From positions 272,184 to 317,171 of the forward strand of contig MNCI01022170.1 of NCBI GenBank assembly GCA_015680685.1: 44,988 nucleotides of DNA, in the 5' to 3' direction. Origin of the DNA: Gnetum montanum. Lineage: Eukaryota; Streptophyta; Gnetopsida; Gnetales; Gnetaceae. How positions within the stretch are numbered: position 1 is the stretch's first letter; every line of letters begins with the position of its first letter. The notes below the pieces were generated by a model. The model searched no databases. It was not told where the DNA came from and saw only the letters and a program-made list of their open reading frames with translations. Shown in pieces: positions 11,247-21,436 of this stretch. Made by a program: the position numbers and the translations under genes.

Positions 11247-12130
11247 TGATGAGCAATAGGTACCACTACACCCAACCATATGAATCACAAGCATTCACAC
11301 ATGATCTAGTCAAATTCCATGGATAGGACTAGTTGTGGCATCTAGATTGTTAAGCATTGATTCTAGGATGCTATCTTCCCACTTGGACTAGTGATAGCTT
11401 TGTCATATATGGTTCAGTTCAATGTGAGGCATATGATAATTGATGTTATTAGGTGCATTTAACTCTTAGCGATAAACATAATTGAGAATGAAATTTAATC
11501 CTAAATCTAAGTAATGATGGTAATGTAAATCTACTCTAGTGTAGAGTGATAAGCATCTAGTCTTGGCTTACCATATACATCTTGGGCTCATGTAACTATT
11601 ACTGGGTTACCAAGCATTATGCTAATGGACAAACGAAACAATAACACTACTGGGATTACCAAACAATTACACTTAAATGCTTGAAACTAGTCATACTCAT
11701 TTTGCTTTACTAATGAACAAAAAAAGTAAAGTACTTGGAAATGTAAATGATTAAACTAAGAAAACAATAAAAACTATGCAAAGTAAAATAGTAAAACTAA
11801 GTGGATGTTGCAATGATGAAAAAAAATCTCAATATTTATTTCTAGTCATAAATTGTACCCAAGTACACTTCACTTGAATAAAGATTCCATCCAACTGCTC
11901 AACACCACACTACAGGCATTTACTTTATCCCTAAAACTACAAAAACAAATTGCAAGAGTCTACCTAAGGATGGAATGAAAAGTTATTTGAATTGTATGTC
12001 CAAGTGTTATATTTATAAGCATGCATGCATCCCATTATATCAGATACTCAATAATGTAGCATGAGATCCAATATTCGGGCTTCAATATTGAGGCTAAGAT
12101 ATCTTAGCCACTAAAAAACATGATTCATCA
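11247..12130 (-). repeat. 5' LTR of element D
   Basis: It begins TGATGAGCAA and ends CATGATTCATCA, and pairs with 4543-5473. The TATA motif (TATTTATAAG on the plus strand) is near 12010. The right end abuts the duplicated CTATG and the resumed LINE frame. Confidence 0.85.
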
Positions 12131-12890
12131 CTATGTTAATAAATGGATTATTTTTTAACATACTTCTCTTTGTAGATGATGTGACCTTGATTGCAAAATT
12201 AGCTATAGGATTAAATTATATGCTTCAAATTTTCTATGACTACTACAACCATTTTGGTATGAAAGTTAATATTGATAAGACTAAAATTCTAGTTTGTGGT
12301 ACTAGAAATAGAAATTACAATTTTTTTCTAGAAGGAAAAAACTTGATATATGTGAATGTTATAAATATTTGGGAGTTGAATTTCCCAATAATTATAATTG
12401 GAATACCTTATTGCTTAAAGGGCTTTAAGTGGGATGCAAGCTCTATTTTCCCTAAGAAATAATTTTAGCAGGAAATAAATTTTAGCATGGGATATAAGAA
12501 GGAAATGTTTTTGCAATCTTGTTCAACTTGTATTATTATATGGATGTGTTGCATAGAAACATTCTCTTTCCATACATAATTGAAAAAACGTTAGGACATC
12601 TTCAAAAATAATTTCTTATATGTAAATTTCAAGTGAAAATAGAGGCTTCTTTGTCATTTTTTTCTTATACTCAAAAATTAAGTTACATGAAGGAAGTCAA
12701 TTATGATAAGGAGATAATAAATGCTACACAAAAAAATGGTTTCATTAAGGAAAATTATAGCTTTAGTCATGAAATATTGTAATAAAGGGATCTTCCTTTA
12801 AACAAAAGACTCTTCTATGACACTATAAAAGAAAATTTCTTGGCTAAAGTTTGGTTGAACATGTCAAGGAAAAAACATTTTATTTACATG
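12131..12890 (+). pseudogene. LINE piece b, reverse transcriptase
   Basis: This continues the reading cut at 4542: LINGLFFNILLFVDDVTLIA at 12136-12195, then SGM-like FGMKVNIDKTKILVCGTRN. Here the catalytic Asp-Asp pair (12175-12180) is intact, unlike copy 1. Further on, stops accumulate, but KENFLAKVWLNMSRK near 12830 still reads like the downstream part of a LINE polyprotein. The last five bases, ACATG, are the target-site duplication of element E. Confidence 0.75.
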
Positions 12891-12925
12891 TGATGGGACG
12901 CGATATCACAGTGCGCTGTCATATC

Positions 12926-12933
12926 TATAAATA
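12926..12933 (+). promoter_or_regulatory. TATA box of the element E 5' LTR
   Basis: The motif TATAAATA stands about 35 bases into the shortened LTR. It is conserved at the same relative place in the 3' LTR (19486-19493) and, inverted, in the LTRs of A, B, D, O and N. This makes it the likely core promoter of the family. Confidence 0.75.
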
Positions 12934-13172
12934 AGAGGTGACTCTCCCTTGTTTCCTCATCCTAGGCTAGAAGTAGGGAAACTCTGGCAGATTGATCACT
13001 CCAGAGATAGAATATTTTCCATGTGCCCGCAGTAGGATTCCAAAAGTAAACAGATCTTTATTCAAGCAACATTGTACCTGAACACAAGTTGTGTATGGCA
13101 ATAAAGATGAGCTTCTTGGATAAACATTGCAGTTCATGGAATAGGATTTTATTACATGTTATTTATTGTTTT

Positions 13173-13382
13173 CTCCTAGTAATGTGGAATGAGTATGACT
13201 TGATTACGAGCATTTAAGGATGTGTAGGGATAATCAAGGAACGGATGCTCATTGTGCTTAGATTCTCTCACCCTTATCTCCTAGTAACGCGGAATGAGTA
13301 TGACTTGATTACGAGCATTTAAGGATGTGTACGGATAATCAAGGAATGGATGCTCATCGTGTTTAGATTCTCTCAACCCTTT
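13173..13382 (+). repeat. 105-base tandem duplication in the LTR
   Basis: Two units, starting CTCCTAGTAATGTGG and CTCCTAGTAACGCGG, lie 105 bases apart. The same pair with the same spacing occurs in the 3' LTR at 19733 and 19838, so the duplication was present before insertion. The minus-strand relatives appear to have a single copy. Confidence 0.8.
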
Positions 13383-13802
13383 CCTCCTAGTTAAGTACCT
13401 TAGTATGACCACTTCGAGCACGTACGTTACGCGTGGTGATTCCAGTAACGATTAGCGTTTGGTAGCCATGGTTGCATTGGTTCAAGGTATGTACGGTAAG
13501 TGGGAACGAATGCTTATGCTAGGTAAATTAGACTTAGTTCATTAGTTAGAGTTAGTTAGCTTCTCAACCCTTCACCCTGTTAGCATAGAAGACATAAAAC
13601 ATAAATACTATAAAAATCATATACCTCAGATTTGCTTAACCATAGACCGTGACAACTACAAGTAAGTCTGGGAAGACAATGAATAAGTAACCCTAAGTGT
13701 TCCATGGGGCGTGTAGGCATTTAGTCTATGGAGTTCGATCAGATTGTGTGTGCTATGCTCGTATTCGTATGGTTGAGTGTAGGGCTATTTCACCACTAAT
13801 CA

Positions 13803-13820
13803 TTGGTGCCGTTGCCGAGG
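13803..13820 (+). other. Primer-binding site of element E
   Basis: TTGGTGCCGTTGCCGAGG follows the LTR directly. It differs by two transitions from the tRNA-Asp type site of plant Athila elements, and it is the best preserved of the series in this window. Confidence 0.8.
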
Positions 13821-13945
13821 ACTAAGTGTTTGTGTGTCGAATAGAACATAAAGGATATCACTCACATCATTGGGAGCCTAAACGAACCTTCAAGTTAATT
13901 AATTAATAAGAATTTATATAACAGTGAATTAGCACACCGATAAAA

Positions 13946-16368
13946 ATGTCTTCTTCTTACAAAAGTAATTCACCACCTAGGACTAATACTAGAGACAATC
14001 GGCAACATAAAACACATAACCAAAATTAGCCAAGTCCTAAACAATACAAGATAGTCTATACTTATCTCGATGAGTATATTCCAAACTTTACCTTTATCCT
14101 CCATCAAGATGAACAACTATGGTGGAGAGATCTGCAAGGTAACATCGTGTTAGCCCCAGACCAATCAGTCCCTAACATGCTCTTCTGTGCTTTGGCATAG
14201 ATTAGCATGATAGAATTATTTGTTGAATATGTTGCGAAAGACTTTGATATGATGGATTATCATCCCACAGATGCACAACGTATGAAGGACTCAAGGTAGG
14301 AGAGTCGGCATACACTGATGAAGGGCAAAGGTCTGCATGTCCTTAGCGAAATAGAAGATGAGGAACCCCTTATGATGGGTTCTTTAGCAAATGATGTTCC
14401 CCCTCCTAATGATGGTGAGGAGGTTGGGTATCAGAACCTATGCTTAACGATACATAACACTAGTTATAATCCTCATAAATGCCAATTGTTCACAGGGGGA
14501 ACAATAACTCATGCTAAGGATGGGCACTTAGATCATCATCATGATTGAGGTCGAAGTATCTAAAGAGAAGGAAAGAAACATCATCATGGCGATGGTTCCC
14601 CTTCCTCTTCCCCTTCATCTCATCACTCACCCTCTCCTTCCACATCTGTGCGCAACCACCATGAACATAACAGTGAGGATAGTGGTAGGAAAGACGAGAG
14701 ACCTTGATGGGAAAGTCGAGAGAGAGGACAAGGGTAAGGACGAAGGGAGAGTAGGGAACAACGAAGACATCATAGGCATCATGAAAGAGATGATTATGAC
14801 AAGCCCCTACTTGCAACTTGAAGTATGCTTGACATAACGAGGCAGTTAGAATTCCAACAAGGCACCAAAAGGACAGTCAGATCAAGCGTTTAGACATGAA
14901 CAATATCCCACATTTTGAAGGGGGATATAATGCTGATCTATAATATCATTTACATGCATTCCATGATGCTTGTGCCTTTCAGACTATAGAAAATGAATGG
15001 CAAAAGCTTTAGTTGTTTCCAAGGATACTTACCAAAGAAGTAGACAGTTGGTACTAGTCCTTAGAACCGGAAACCATCAGGAGGTGGAGTACGATGCTAG
15101 AACTCTTCAACAATAAACATCAAACGTTCTCTAGAGTGTCCAATTTGTGTAAGTAGATCCAAGGCTAGAAACAAGGTACTTACGAACCCTTGGATGCTGT
15201 CATGGCCCGTTACTACACATTGTTACATCGTTGCCCGGGCCATGGATATGCTCAGCAGGATCAACTTCGCCACATTATGGATGGGCTAAGGCATGAAACT
15301 AGAAGAACCCTTGGGACTTATGCCCAAAGGAGACTATCACAACTCAGAGCCCATGAAGTACATAATTTGTTGGAACAAGTAGCATAAGAAGAAGGTGAAC
15401 TACGCAAGAGGGAAAGTGTGGAAGAATACAATTGTGACCCTTCCCTTCGAAAGAAGGGAGTGAAATTTTGTGATGAGGAGGATGAGTCACCACTCGAAGA
15501 GTTGGTGAACCGAAAAACCTTGTCGATCCAAAAATTAACAACCGAGGTATCAGCTAAGATGGAGCAATTGTGGGATTCCTTACACTCGAGACTTGAAAGT
15601 GTCTTGAAAATCATAGAAGAGTCTAGGGAAGAATGAAGTAGTGACAAAGGTAAGACAAAGTGGAGAAATGCAAGCCCTACACATAACAAGGATAAGGGGA
15701 AAATTACTATCTCCGATGAAGGTGTGGATTCTGACATAGATGATGACAGTGGATGTGAGATCTGCCAATATGACCATCCTAAGGGATTTTGTCCAATTAT
15801 CTCACATCTACAGGAGTCTGGGGTGTATGCACTAAATCCAAGACTCAACCAACGGAAAACACCCAAAAGGTTACCTTATCCACAAGGTAACCTAAGGTAA
15901 TTCCACCAACCACTAACGTACTATCCAAGTGGAACTCCACCACAACCCATCGGATAACATCAACAGTGGCAATACCCATAGTCATGGGGGATGCCACCGC
16001 CAACACAATAGTACCCTTACCGGTAGCCTGATCCTTATGGTTATTATGTGCAGTAGCTAGTTTCTCTAGGTGACTCTATGGGTCACAAAACTCCCTGGCA
16101 TCACTACCAAGTTTGGGAGTATTTCAGGAGGACTCCTCCTCCGGGAGGCATCCCACACTCATCCCATCCTCCAACTCCATCCGCACCTCTTCCACCTGTA
16201 CTTCCCATACATCCTACTCCAACAATGCAAGGGGAACTCCCTACTCAACTGCAGCAACGTAACCTTGCGAGAGCTATAAATATTCAACTTGGTACTAGTT
16301 CTAACAACTATAAAAAGAGAAGGCCTTTCTTCAAAACCAGAAGCCCAGACAAACTCTTGCAAAAATAA
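13946..16368 (+). pseudogene. Degenerate gag of element E
   Basis: The ATG at 13946 opens MSSSYKSNSPPRTNTRDNRQ. An acidic domain (PNFTFILHQDEQLWW) and a His/Ser/Pro-rich linker near 14,580-14,680 follow. The capsid part comes next: MNNIPHFEGGYNADL near 14,900, MLELFNNKHQTFSRVSN near 15,090, and RYYTLLHRCPGHGY then LRHIMDGLRHETRRTLGTYA at 15,205-15,330. A charged segment (15,418-15,636), a zinc knuckle and a Pro/Gln-rich tail end it. In-frame stops and at least one frameshift between 14,550 and 15,190 disable it. Many stops fit C-to-T decay of Gln or Arg codons. Confidence 0.75.
15754..15792 (+). other. Gag zinc knuckle of element E
   Basis: The codons read CEICQYDHPKGFC, with Cys, Cys, His and Cys spaced 2-3-4. 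The same spacing recurs in D (9657-9619), O (27274-27236) and N (32844-32806). Confidence 0.85.
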
Positions 16369-16386
16369 GCGGTTGAGCCAATTTAC

Positions 16387-17085
16387 ATGCCTCCACCACC
16401 TAACACTTCGGAGCACCCTTCAGTCCAACAACAGATTACGCATACGATTATGTTAACACATACTGTAACTGATTGGATCAAGGTAGGACACCTTCCCAGG
16501 AAACTATTTGACCCTGGGAGTCCCCTAATTTATCTACAAATCACCGGGAACAAACCACATCAGGCTCTTCTTGACTCAAGTTTCGGAGTCAATTTAATAT
16601 CATGAGAAATGTATCAGTCCTGGAACCTGCCCCAACTTAAGAGGAGCAACATCCAATTGGAGCTGGTGGACTAGTCCATCACCATTCCCTTAGGATTGGT
16701 GAAGGACATTATTACCATTGTGTGTGGGTGCTCTTACCTAGCCGATTTCCTAGTGATTGAAATCAACAACAACGAAGGGGGCTTCCCAATTATAATGGGA
16801 AGGCCATGGCTAAGTACAGTAGATGTGTACCTAGGGATCCATGATATTTCCTTGCACATATCTAAGATGAAAATTTATGGAAAGATCGAGAAGAAGAGAG
16901 TTCCGTGCATAACATATAGTGACTCAGAGGGTGATGACATGGAAGAGTGTTTAGCATTTCTTCCATGTGATCAGTGTGCCCAAGAAACACAAATCCAACG
17001 ATGCCTGTATGTAGCAATCACACCAGTAGTAGACACCCCGTGGTTGACAACTACTAGAAATAGAAAACTAATATGCATCGAATGA
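16387..17085 (+). pseudogene. Aspartic protease of element E
   Basis: The reading contains ALLDSSFGVNLIS (16,560-16,602), the place of the retropepsin active site, with the usual D-S/T-G replaced by D-S-S. Then comes the flap and second half: FLVIEINNNEGGFPIIMGRP and WLSTVDVYLG (16,750-16,835). It follows Gag in a frame shared with the Gag tail, as expected for a Gag-Pro polyprotein. Two in-frame stops (16603 and about 16672) interrupt it. The reading then ends in ICIE at 17085 with no polymerase following, so protease is the last recognisable domain. Confidence 0.75.
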
Positions 17086-17284
17086 ACTGAAGAAACTCAT
17101 GCTAACAATGAAGGCATAGACACATTGGAATATGAGCGTCGCTGACTTCCACCCCTTAATCTAAGAACATCAATAGGGAGAAGTTGGGTACGTTTATGAA
17201 ATTCAAATAGGAGCTCATTATTTCGGATCTCTCCCTTTCCATTTAGTCATGGGGGAGATGGCCACCTATGCTAATCATTGGAGG

Positions 17285-17520
17285 CCCTCAATTCTTTTTA
17301 TTTTTTGTTTTACATGTTTTTGTTTTACACATTTTTGTTTAACACATTTTTGTTTTACACGTTTTTGTTTTTCAAGTTTTTGTTTTATAAGTTTTTGTTT
17401 TACACATTTTTGTCTTACACGTTTTTGTTTTACAAGTTTTTGTTTTACAATTTTGGTCTTACACGTTTTTGTTTTACAAATTTCTTTAACTTTTCTTGTT
17501 TTTTTTACAACATCATTATA
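17285..17520 (+). repeat. T-rich tandem repeat after gag-pro
   Basis: About a dozen imperfect units of the form TTTTTGTTTTACAC follow one another. A T-rich tract (on the coding strand) occurs at the same place, just after gag, in elements D, O and N, but only here is it a clean 13 to 14-base repeat. Confidence 0.8.
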
Positions 17521-17529
17521 CTTTTTCAT

Positions 17530-17556
17530 TTTTTTGTGTGTTTGTGTGTGTGTTAC
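17530..17556 (+). repeat. TG-rich microsatellite
   Basis: A short run of TG dinucleotides interrupted by TTTG directly follows the T-rich repeat. Nothing else is seen in it. Confidence 0.6.
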
Positions 17557-17585
17557 CCATCCTATAAGTTTGTCACCCAATAAGT

Positions 17586-19335
17586 GTTCTCCACGATGGT
17601 ATGAACTGTTTTCTTATTGATTGCTAATGTTTGGTTTTTACCTTAAAGTTACGATGTTGATACTAAGGTATGTTCTTTTGATATGGTAAGCAATGAGTCC
17701 ACTTCATCCATCCATCCACCAAAGTCTATGGTCTCTCTTGGCTTGGAAATGTACAGTCGCCTTCCTAATAAGAACCATAATGAATCAGTGACTGGGTATT
17801 TCTCAAACTAAGGAAGGACTCAAGGTTTGAAAAGGGTATGACTTCAAGGGGACTTGATGCATTTGTGTTGGCCATTCTCTTGGGTGCTTGGATGTTTTCT
17901 TCTTGAGTTTTCTCACTATTCTGATGTTACCCAATTATCAGAAGCTGAGACAATAAAAATAAGAAGTCTTTGCATGGTGTGGTTCTCACGCATAAAAACA
18001 CAAAAAAAAACAAAGAGAAAAAGAAAAGAAAAGAAAACAAAGAAAGTGAGAATTTAAAGCACACCCCTTAGACGGAATAAACTTGGGCTACAAGCATTGG
18101 TTATGAAACCAAAAATGTTCCCTCTAACTAAGGCCCTTCTCACTTCCCATTCTCTCCTTTGTTTCATCGGCATGGTGGTGGCTCTTTGGAGATGCATTCT
18201 TGTTATTTCAAGAGGATGGTTTGGCCAAATGTGTTGATGCGAAGTCACTAGATGTGGTTAGTTTGAGGTTGGAGTTGGAATGAGATTTTCCAAGTCACAT
18301 TAATCATGAAACACATAAGGGGCTATACACCACCTTGTTCTTGGGACTCCATTCCATTCTATTCTCTCCATCCTTCTCTCCACTATTCACCTCATTGTCG
18401 GTTGTATCATTAGTGCATATTTTGGTAGATACATCGTTTTCTTTTCGGTAAATTCTCATGGTTAAGACTTTAACTCTTGTTCCAAAGGACATTCCTAGAG
18501 CCTATGGACTCTTTGAATGTGGGTTTGTCAGGGCACTAAGGGCATGAGCCTGCTTTGGGGTGGACCCACTAACATCCCTATTTGGTGCATCAGTTAAATC
18601 CGTTTCTTTCACATTTTGTAATTAATTTTATTTGTTCATTTCCATCTTGACNTGTTTCTTTCACATTTTGTAATTAATTTTATTTGTTCATTTCCATCTT
18701 GACATCCATTTCATCGATGTCTTAGTTGTCTCTTTTTATCCATCTTCTTGTTCTTATCCTTTCTCCATTCTAACGCTACCAGAGGTTCGTGATTAGTCAT
18801 GGGGGTATGGGGCCCAATTTTTTTGATTTTCTCCTAACCCCTGCACCTTCGGTAGTCATCATTTATATATCTCCAAATTCATAATCAGCCATACCACAAC
18901 TCCACCAATTGACCGTTTACTGCAGCAAGGTATCAACTATATTGACATTCATTTACCCTTGCTAATATAAGACTGTGTTGTGTGTGCAGATGATGATCAC
19001 GCAAGAACGAACTGGATTTGGAGGGAGCACTTGGAATGGAGCAGTGCTAAAGTAGCTATGCAAGGAGTAAGATCAATGATGTGCTTATGGATGGATAACG
19101 AAAGACACAATCTTGGCATTGGCAGCAACAAGACTTCTTCTCTCTTCTCTTTTCTCTCAGCTGCCAAATGAGGCCTGATGTCAATGTAATAAGGTGTTCA
19201 CCCTTGTTGTCATGAATACCAGTTTGTTGTGTCTTGTAATGATGATCCGTTCACATGTCATCCCATTAGTTTCCATTAAGTCAATAATCCCATACCTTCC
19301 TGATATTATTGTAATGAACTCAAGGACAAGTTTCA
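17586..19335 (+). other. Non-coding spacer of element E
   Basis: No gene can be supported. Blocks match the spacers of the minus-strand relatives, for example GACTTCAAGGGGACTTG near 17,842 and the corresponding CATCAAGGGGACTTG of element O (near 26,000, minus strand). A purine-rich run lies at 17,995-18,050. A short open frame near 18,980-19,171 has no recognisable motif. ORF2, present in D, O and N, is absent. Confidence 0.6.
18602..18703. repeat. Direct duplication around single-N join 2
   Basis: The 50 bases 18602-18651 recur at 18654-18703 without visible difference, separated by N at 18652 and one T. This is the pattern of two overlapping contig ends joined without merging. Confidence 0.85.
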
Positions 19336-19351
19336 TTTAGTCATGGAGGTA
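19336..19351 (+). other. Polypurine-type tract of element E
   Basis: TTTAGTCATGGAGGTA lies directly before the 3' LTR. The matching sequence in element O (21374-21386, minus strand AGTCATGGGGGTA) and a degraded form in N (29899-29909) occupy the same place, so this is the likely plus-strand primer. Confidence 0.6.
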
Positions 19352-20362
19352 TGATGAGATGCGATATCACATGGGCAGCGATATCACGGCTGTCGCGATA
19401 TCGCATCCCTTGCGATATTGCATACATGATATCGCATCTTCCTCTGCGATATCGCGTACGCGATATCGCGGTGTGCCGTCATATCTATAAATAAGAGGTG
19501 GCTCTCCCTTATTTCCTCATCCTAGGCTAGAAGTAGGGAAACTCTAGCAGATTGATCACTCCAGAGATAGAATATTTTCCATGTGCCCGTAGTAGGAGTC
19601 CTAAAGTGAATGGATCTTTATTCAAGAAAAATTGTACTTAAACACAAGTTGTGTACATCAATAAAGACGAGCTTCTTGGATAAACCTTGTAGTGCATGGA
19701 ATAGGATTTTATTACATGTTATTTATTGTTTTCTCCTAGTAACATGGAATGAGTACAACTTGATTACGAGCATTTAAGGATGTGTACGGATAATCAAGGA
19801 ATGGATGCTCATTGCTCTTAGATTCTCTCACCCTTATCTCCTAGTAACGCGGAATGAGTATGACTTGATTACGAGAATTTAAGGATGTGTATGGATAATC
19901 AAGGAATGGATGCTCATCGCGCTTACATTCTCTCAACCCTTTCCTCCTAGTTAAGTACCTCAGTATGACCACTTCAAGCACGTGCGTTACGCATGGTGAT
20001 CCCAGTAACGATTAGCGTTTGGTAGCCATGGTTGCATTGGTTCAGGGTGTGTACGGTAAGTGGGAACGGATGCTGACACTAGGTAAATTAGACTTAGTTC
20101 ATTAGTTAGAGTTAGTTAGCTTCTCAACCCTTCACCCTGTTAGCATAGAAGACATAAAACATAAAAACTATAAAAATCATATACCTCAAACTTGCTTAAC
20201 CATACACCGTGACAACTACAAGTAAGTCTGGGAAGACAACAAATAATTAACCCTAAGTGTTCCATGGGGAGTGTAGGCATTTAGTCTATAGAGTTCAACC
20301 AAATCAGGCGTGCTACGCTCGTATTCATATGGTTGAGTGTAAGGGTATCTCGCCACTCATCA
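19352..20362 (+). repeat. 3' LTR of element E
   Basis: It starts TGATGAGATG and ends GCCACTCATCA, with the TATA box at 19486-19493 and the 105-base duplication at 19733 and 19838. It is 99 bases longer than the 5' LTR because of the GATATC block at 19361-19470. Confidence 0.9.
19361..19470. repeat. GATATC palindrome array in U3
   Basis: About seven units centred on GATATC, most as GCGATATCGC or a one-base variant, lie directly upstream of the TATA box. Two adjacent units at 19446-19469 form a perfect 24-base palindrome centred on GTAC. The block is rich in CpG while the surroundings are CpG-poor. Confidence 0.85.
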
Positions 20363-20509
20363 ACATGCTATTAGAAGAGGTTTATTATCTAGTACTCAAA
20401 AGTATCTATTTTCAACTATTACTATTCATTTAAGGAATCAAATTGCTAGAGTAAGAATGAGCTATCATCGTCTCATTATTGAGAAAATTCATTGAATCAA
20501 TTTACTAGG
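20363..20509 (+). pseudogene. LINE piece c
   Basis: This resumes the LINE after element E. One frame is open across the join and reads RGLLSSTQKYLFSTITIHL, then RNQIARVRMSYHRLIIEK. That resembles the C-terminal part of RTE-type and related LINE polyproteins, just before a cysteine-rich end. It is cut at 20509 by element O. Confidence 0.65.
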
Positions 20510-21373
20510 TGATGAGCAGTGAGGTATCCCTACACTCAACCATATGAATACGAGCGTGTACGTGCAATCCAATCAAACTTCATAGATGGACTAGTTGTGG
20601 TACCTAGATAGTTACATGTTGATCATAGTTCATTATCTTTTCACTTGGACTAGTATTTGCTTTGTTATGTATGGTTTAGTCCAGAGTGAGGTGTATGTTG
20701 TGATTTCTAACACTAGGCTACTCCTAGAGACAATGAGAAATGATCTTGATTAAGCTAATAAGTGATATGAAGTAAAATTTAAGCTATCATAAGTGCGATG
20801 AGCATCCTTCCTTAATCATTCATATGCATCTTGGACCTTGTGTACTACTTCTGGGGTTACCAAGTGCACATTACTTGAGCACTACTAGATACACTACTGG
20901 GTTACCAAGTAGTTACATTTTAAATGTTTGTGATTAAGATGTACTCATTCCACATTAACAACAGGAAGAGTAAATGACAATAAAGAAATATTAACTAATA
21001 AAATAATAAATAATAATTAACATTTAAACAATTAAAAATTAAGTGAATGCTACAATGATGGAGTAATCTCAATTTTTATTTCTAATTATGTGCATGTCCA
21101 AGTACATCATAGTTGAACAAAGGTTCTATACAATTACAAGCATCATACTACAGGCATGTACTTGGGAAAAGAACTAAAAACTAACTAAGAACTAACAAAA
21201 AGACTCAACCTTAAAAGTTATCAAGACTCCCTTTCCTGTTTGCCTAAGTGCTATATTTATAGGCTAACACAGGAATCACGATATCATGTATTTGATATCG
21301 TTATCCAGGCTACGATATCACATACTTGATATCAAGTATCCAATATCAGGGCCTAGCAAACCACAATTCATCA
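20510..21373 (-). repeat. 3' LTR of element O
   Basis: It runs from TGATGAGCAG to CACAATTCATCA and aligns with the split LTR at 28834-29020 plus 34978-35653. Its U3 carries degraded GATATC units (21,285-21,350) next to CTATATTTATAGG. Confidence 0.85.
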
Positions 21374-21386
21374 TACCCCCATGACT
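21374..21386 (-). other. Polypurine tract of element O
   Basis: The minus strand reads AGTCATGGGGGTA next to the 3' LTR. It is the least degraded copy of this primer in the window. Confidence 0.6.
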
Positions 21387-21436
21387 AAATAACAACTCAT
21401 CCTTGAGTCAAAAAATCAAAATGAGAATGAGTTTAA

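Larger units (their letters stand above)
4543..12130 (-). mobile_element. Element D, Ty3/gypsy-type LTR element without pol
   Basis: Two LTRs (4543-5473 and 11247-12130) bound the element. It is flanked by the 5-base duplication CTATG (4538-4542 and 12131-12135) and sits inside a LINE whose reading frame continues across the two flanks. On the minus strand the order is 5' LTR, primer-binding site, gag (11115 to about 8404), a long spacer, an ORF2 remnant (6019-5640) and 3' LTR. No protease, reverse transcriptase, RNase H or integrase motif is visible in the 5.8 kb interior. Stops and indels throughout indicate an old insertion. Confidence 0.85.
12891..13802 (+). repeat. 5' LTR of element E
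   Basis: It starts TGATGGGACG and ends CACTAATCA. Compared with the 3' LTR it lacks 99 bases, all within the GATATC block: only one unit precedes the TATA box instead of about seven. It contains a 105-base tandem duplication (units starting at 13173 and 13278), which the 3' LTR shares. Confidence 0.9.
12891..20362 (+). mobile_element. Element E, LTR element encoding Gag and protease only
   Basis: LTRs at 12891-13802 and 19352-20362 enclose a primer-binding site, a gag-protease reading region (13946-17085), a T-rich repeat, a non-coding spacer and a purine tract. ACATG is duplicated on both sides (12886-12890 and 20363-20367). There is no reverse transcriptase, RNase H or integrase anywhere in the interior, although the interior shows no breakpoint relative to its relatives. 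The two LTRs differ at about 18 of about 200 aligned bases that I compared by eye, so the insertion is old. The layout is that of a terminal-repeat element with Gag, mobilised by an autonomous relative. Confidence 0.85.

Noticed and set aside
15318-15866. Long minus-strand frame opposite the gag of element E
   Set aside because: It is the complement of the charged gag segment and zinc knuckle; the plus strand carries the recognisable motifs.
17249-17620. Phe/Cys-rich frames over the T-rich repeat, both strands
   Set aside because: They are translations of the simple repeat and have no independent support.
18980-19171. Possible captured host exon before the 3' LTR of E
   Set aside because: A tract ending TGTGTGCAG precedes it, but the frame has no recognisable motif and no donor site; not enough support.
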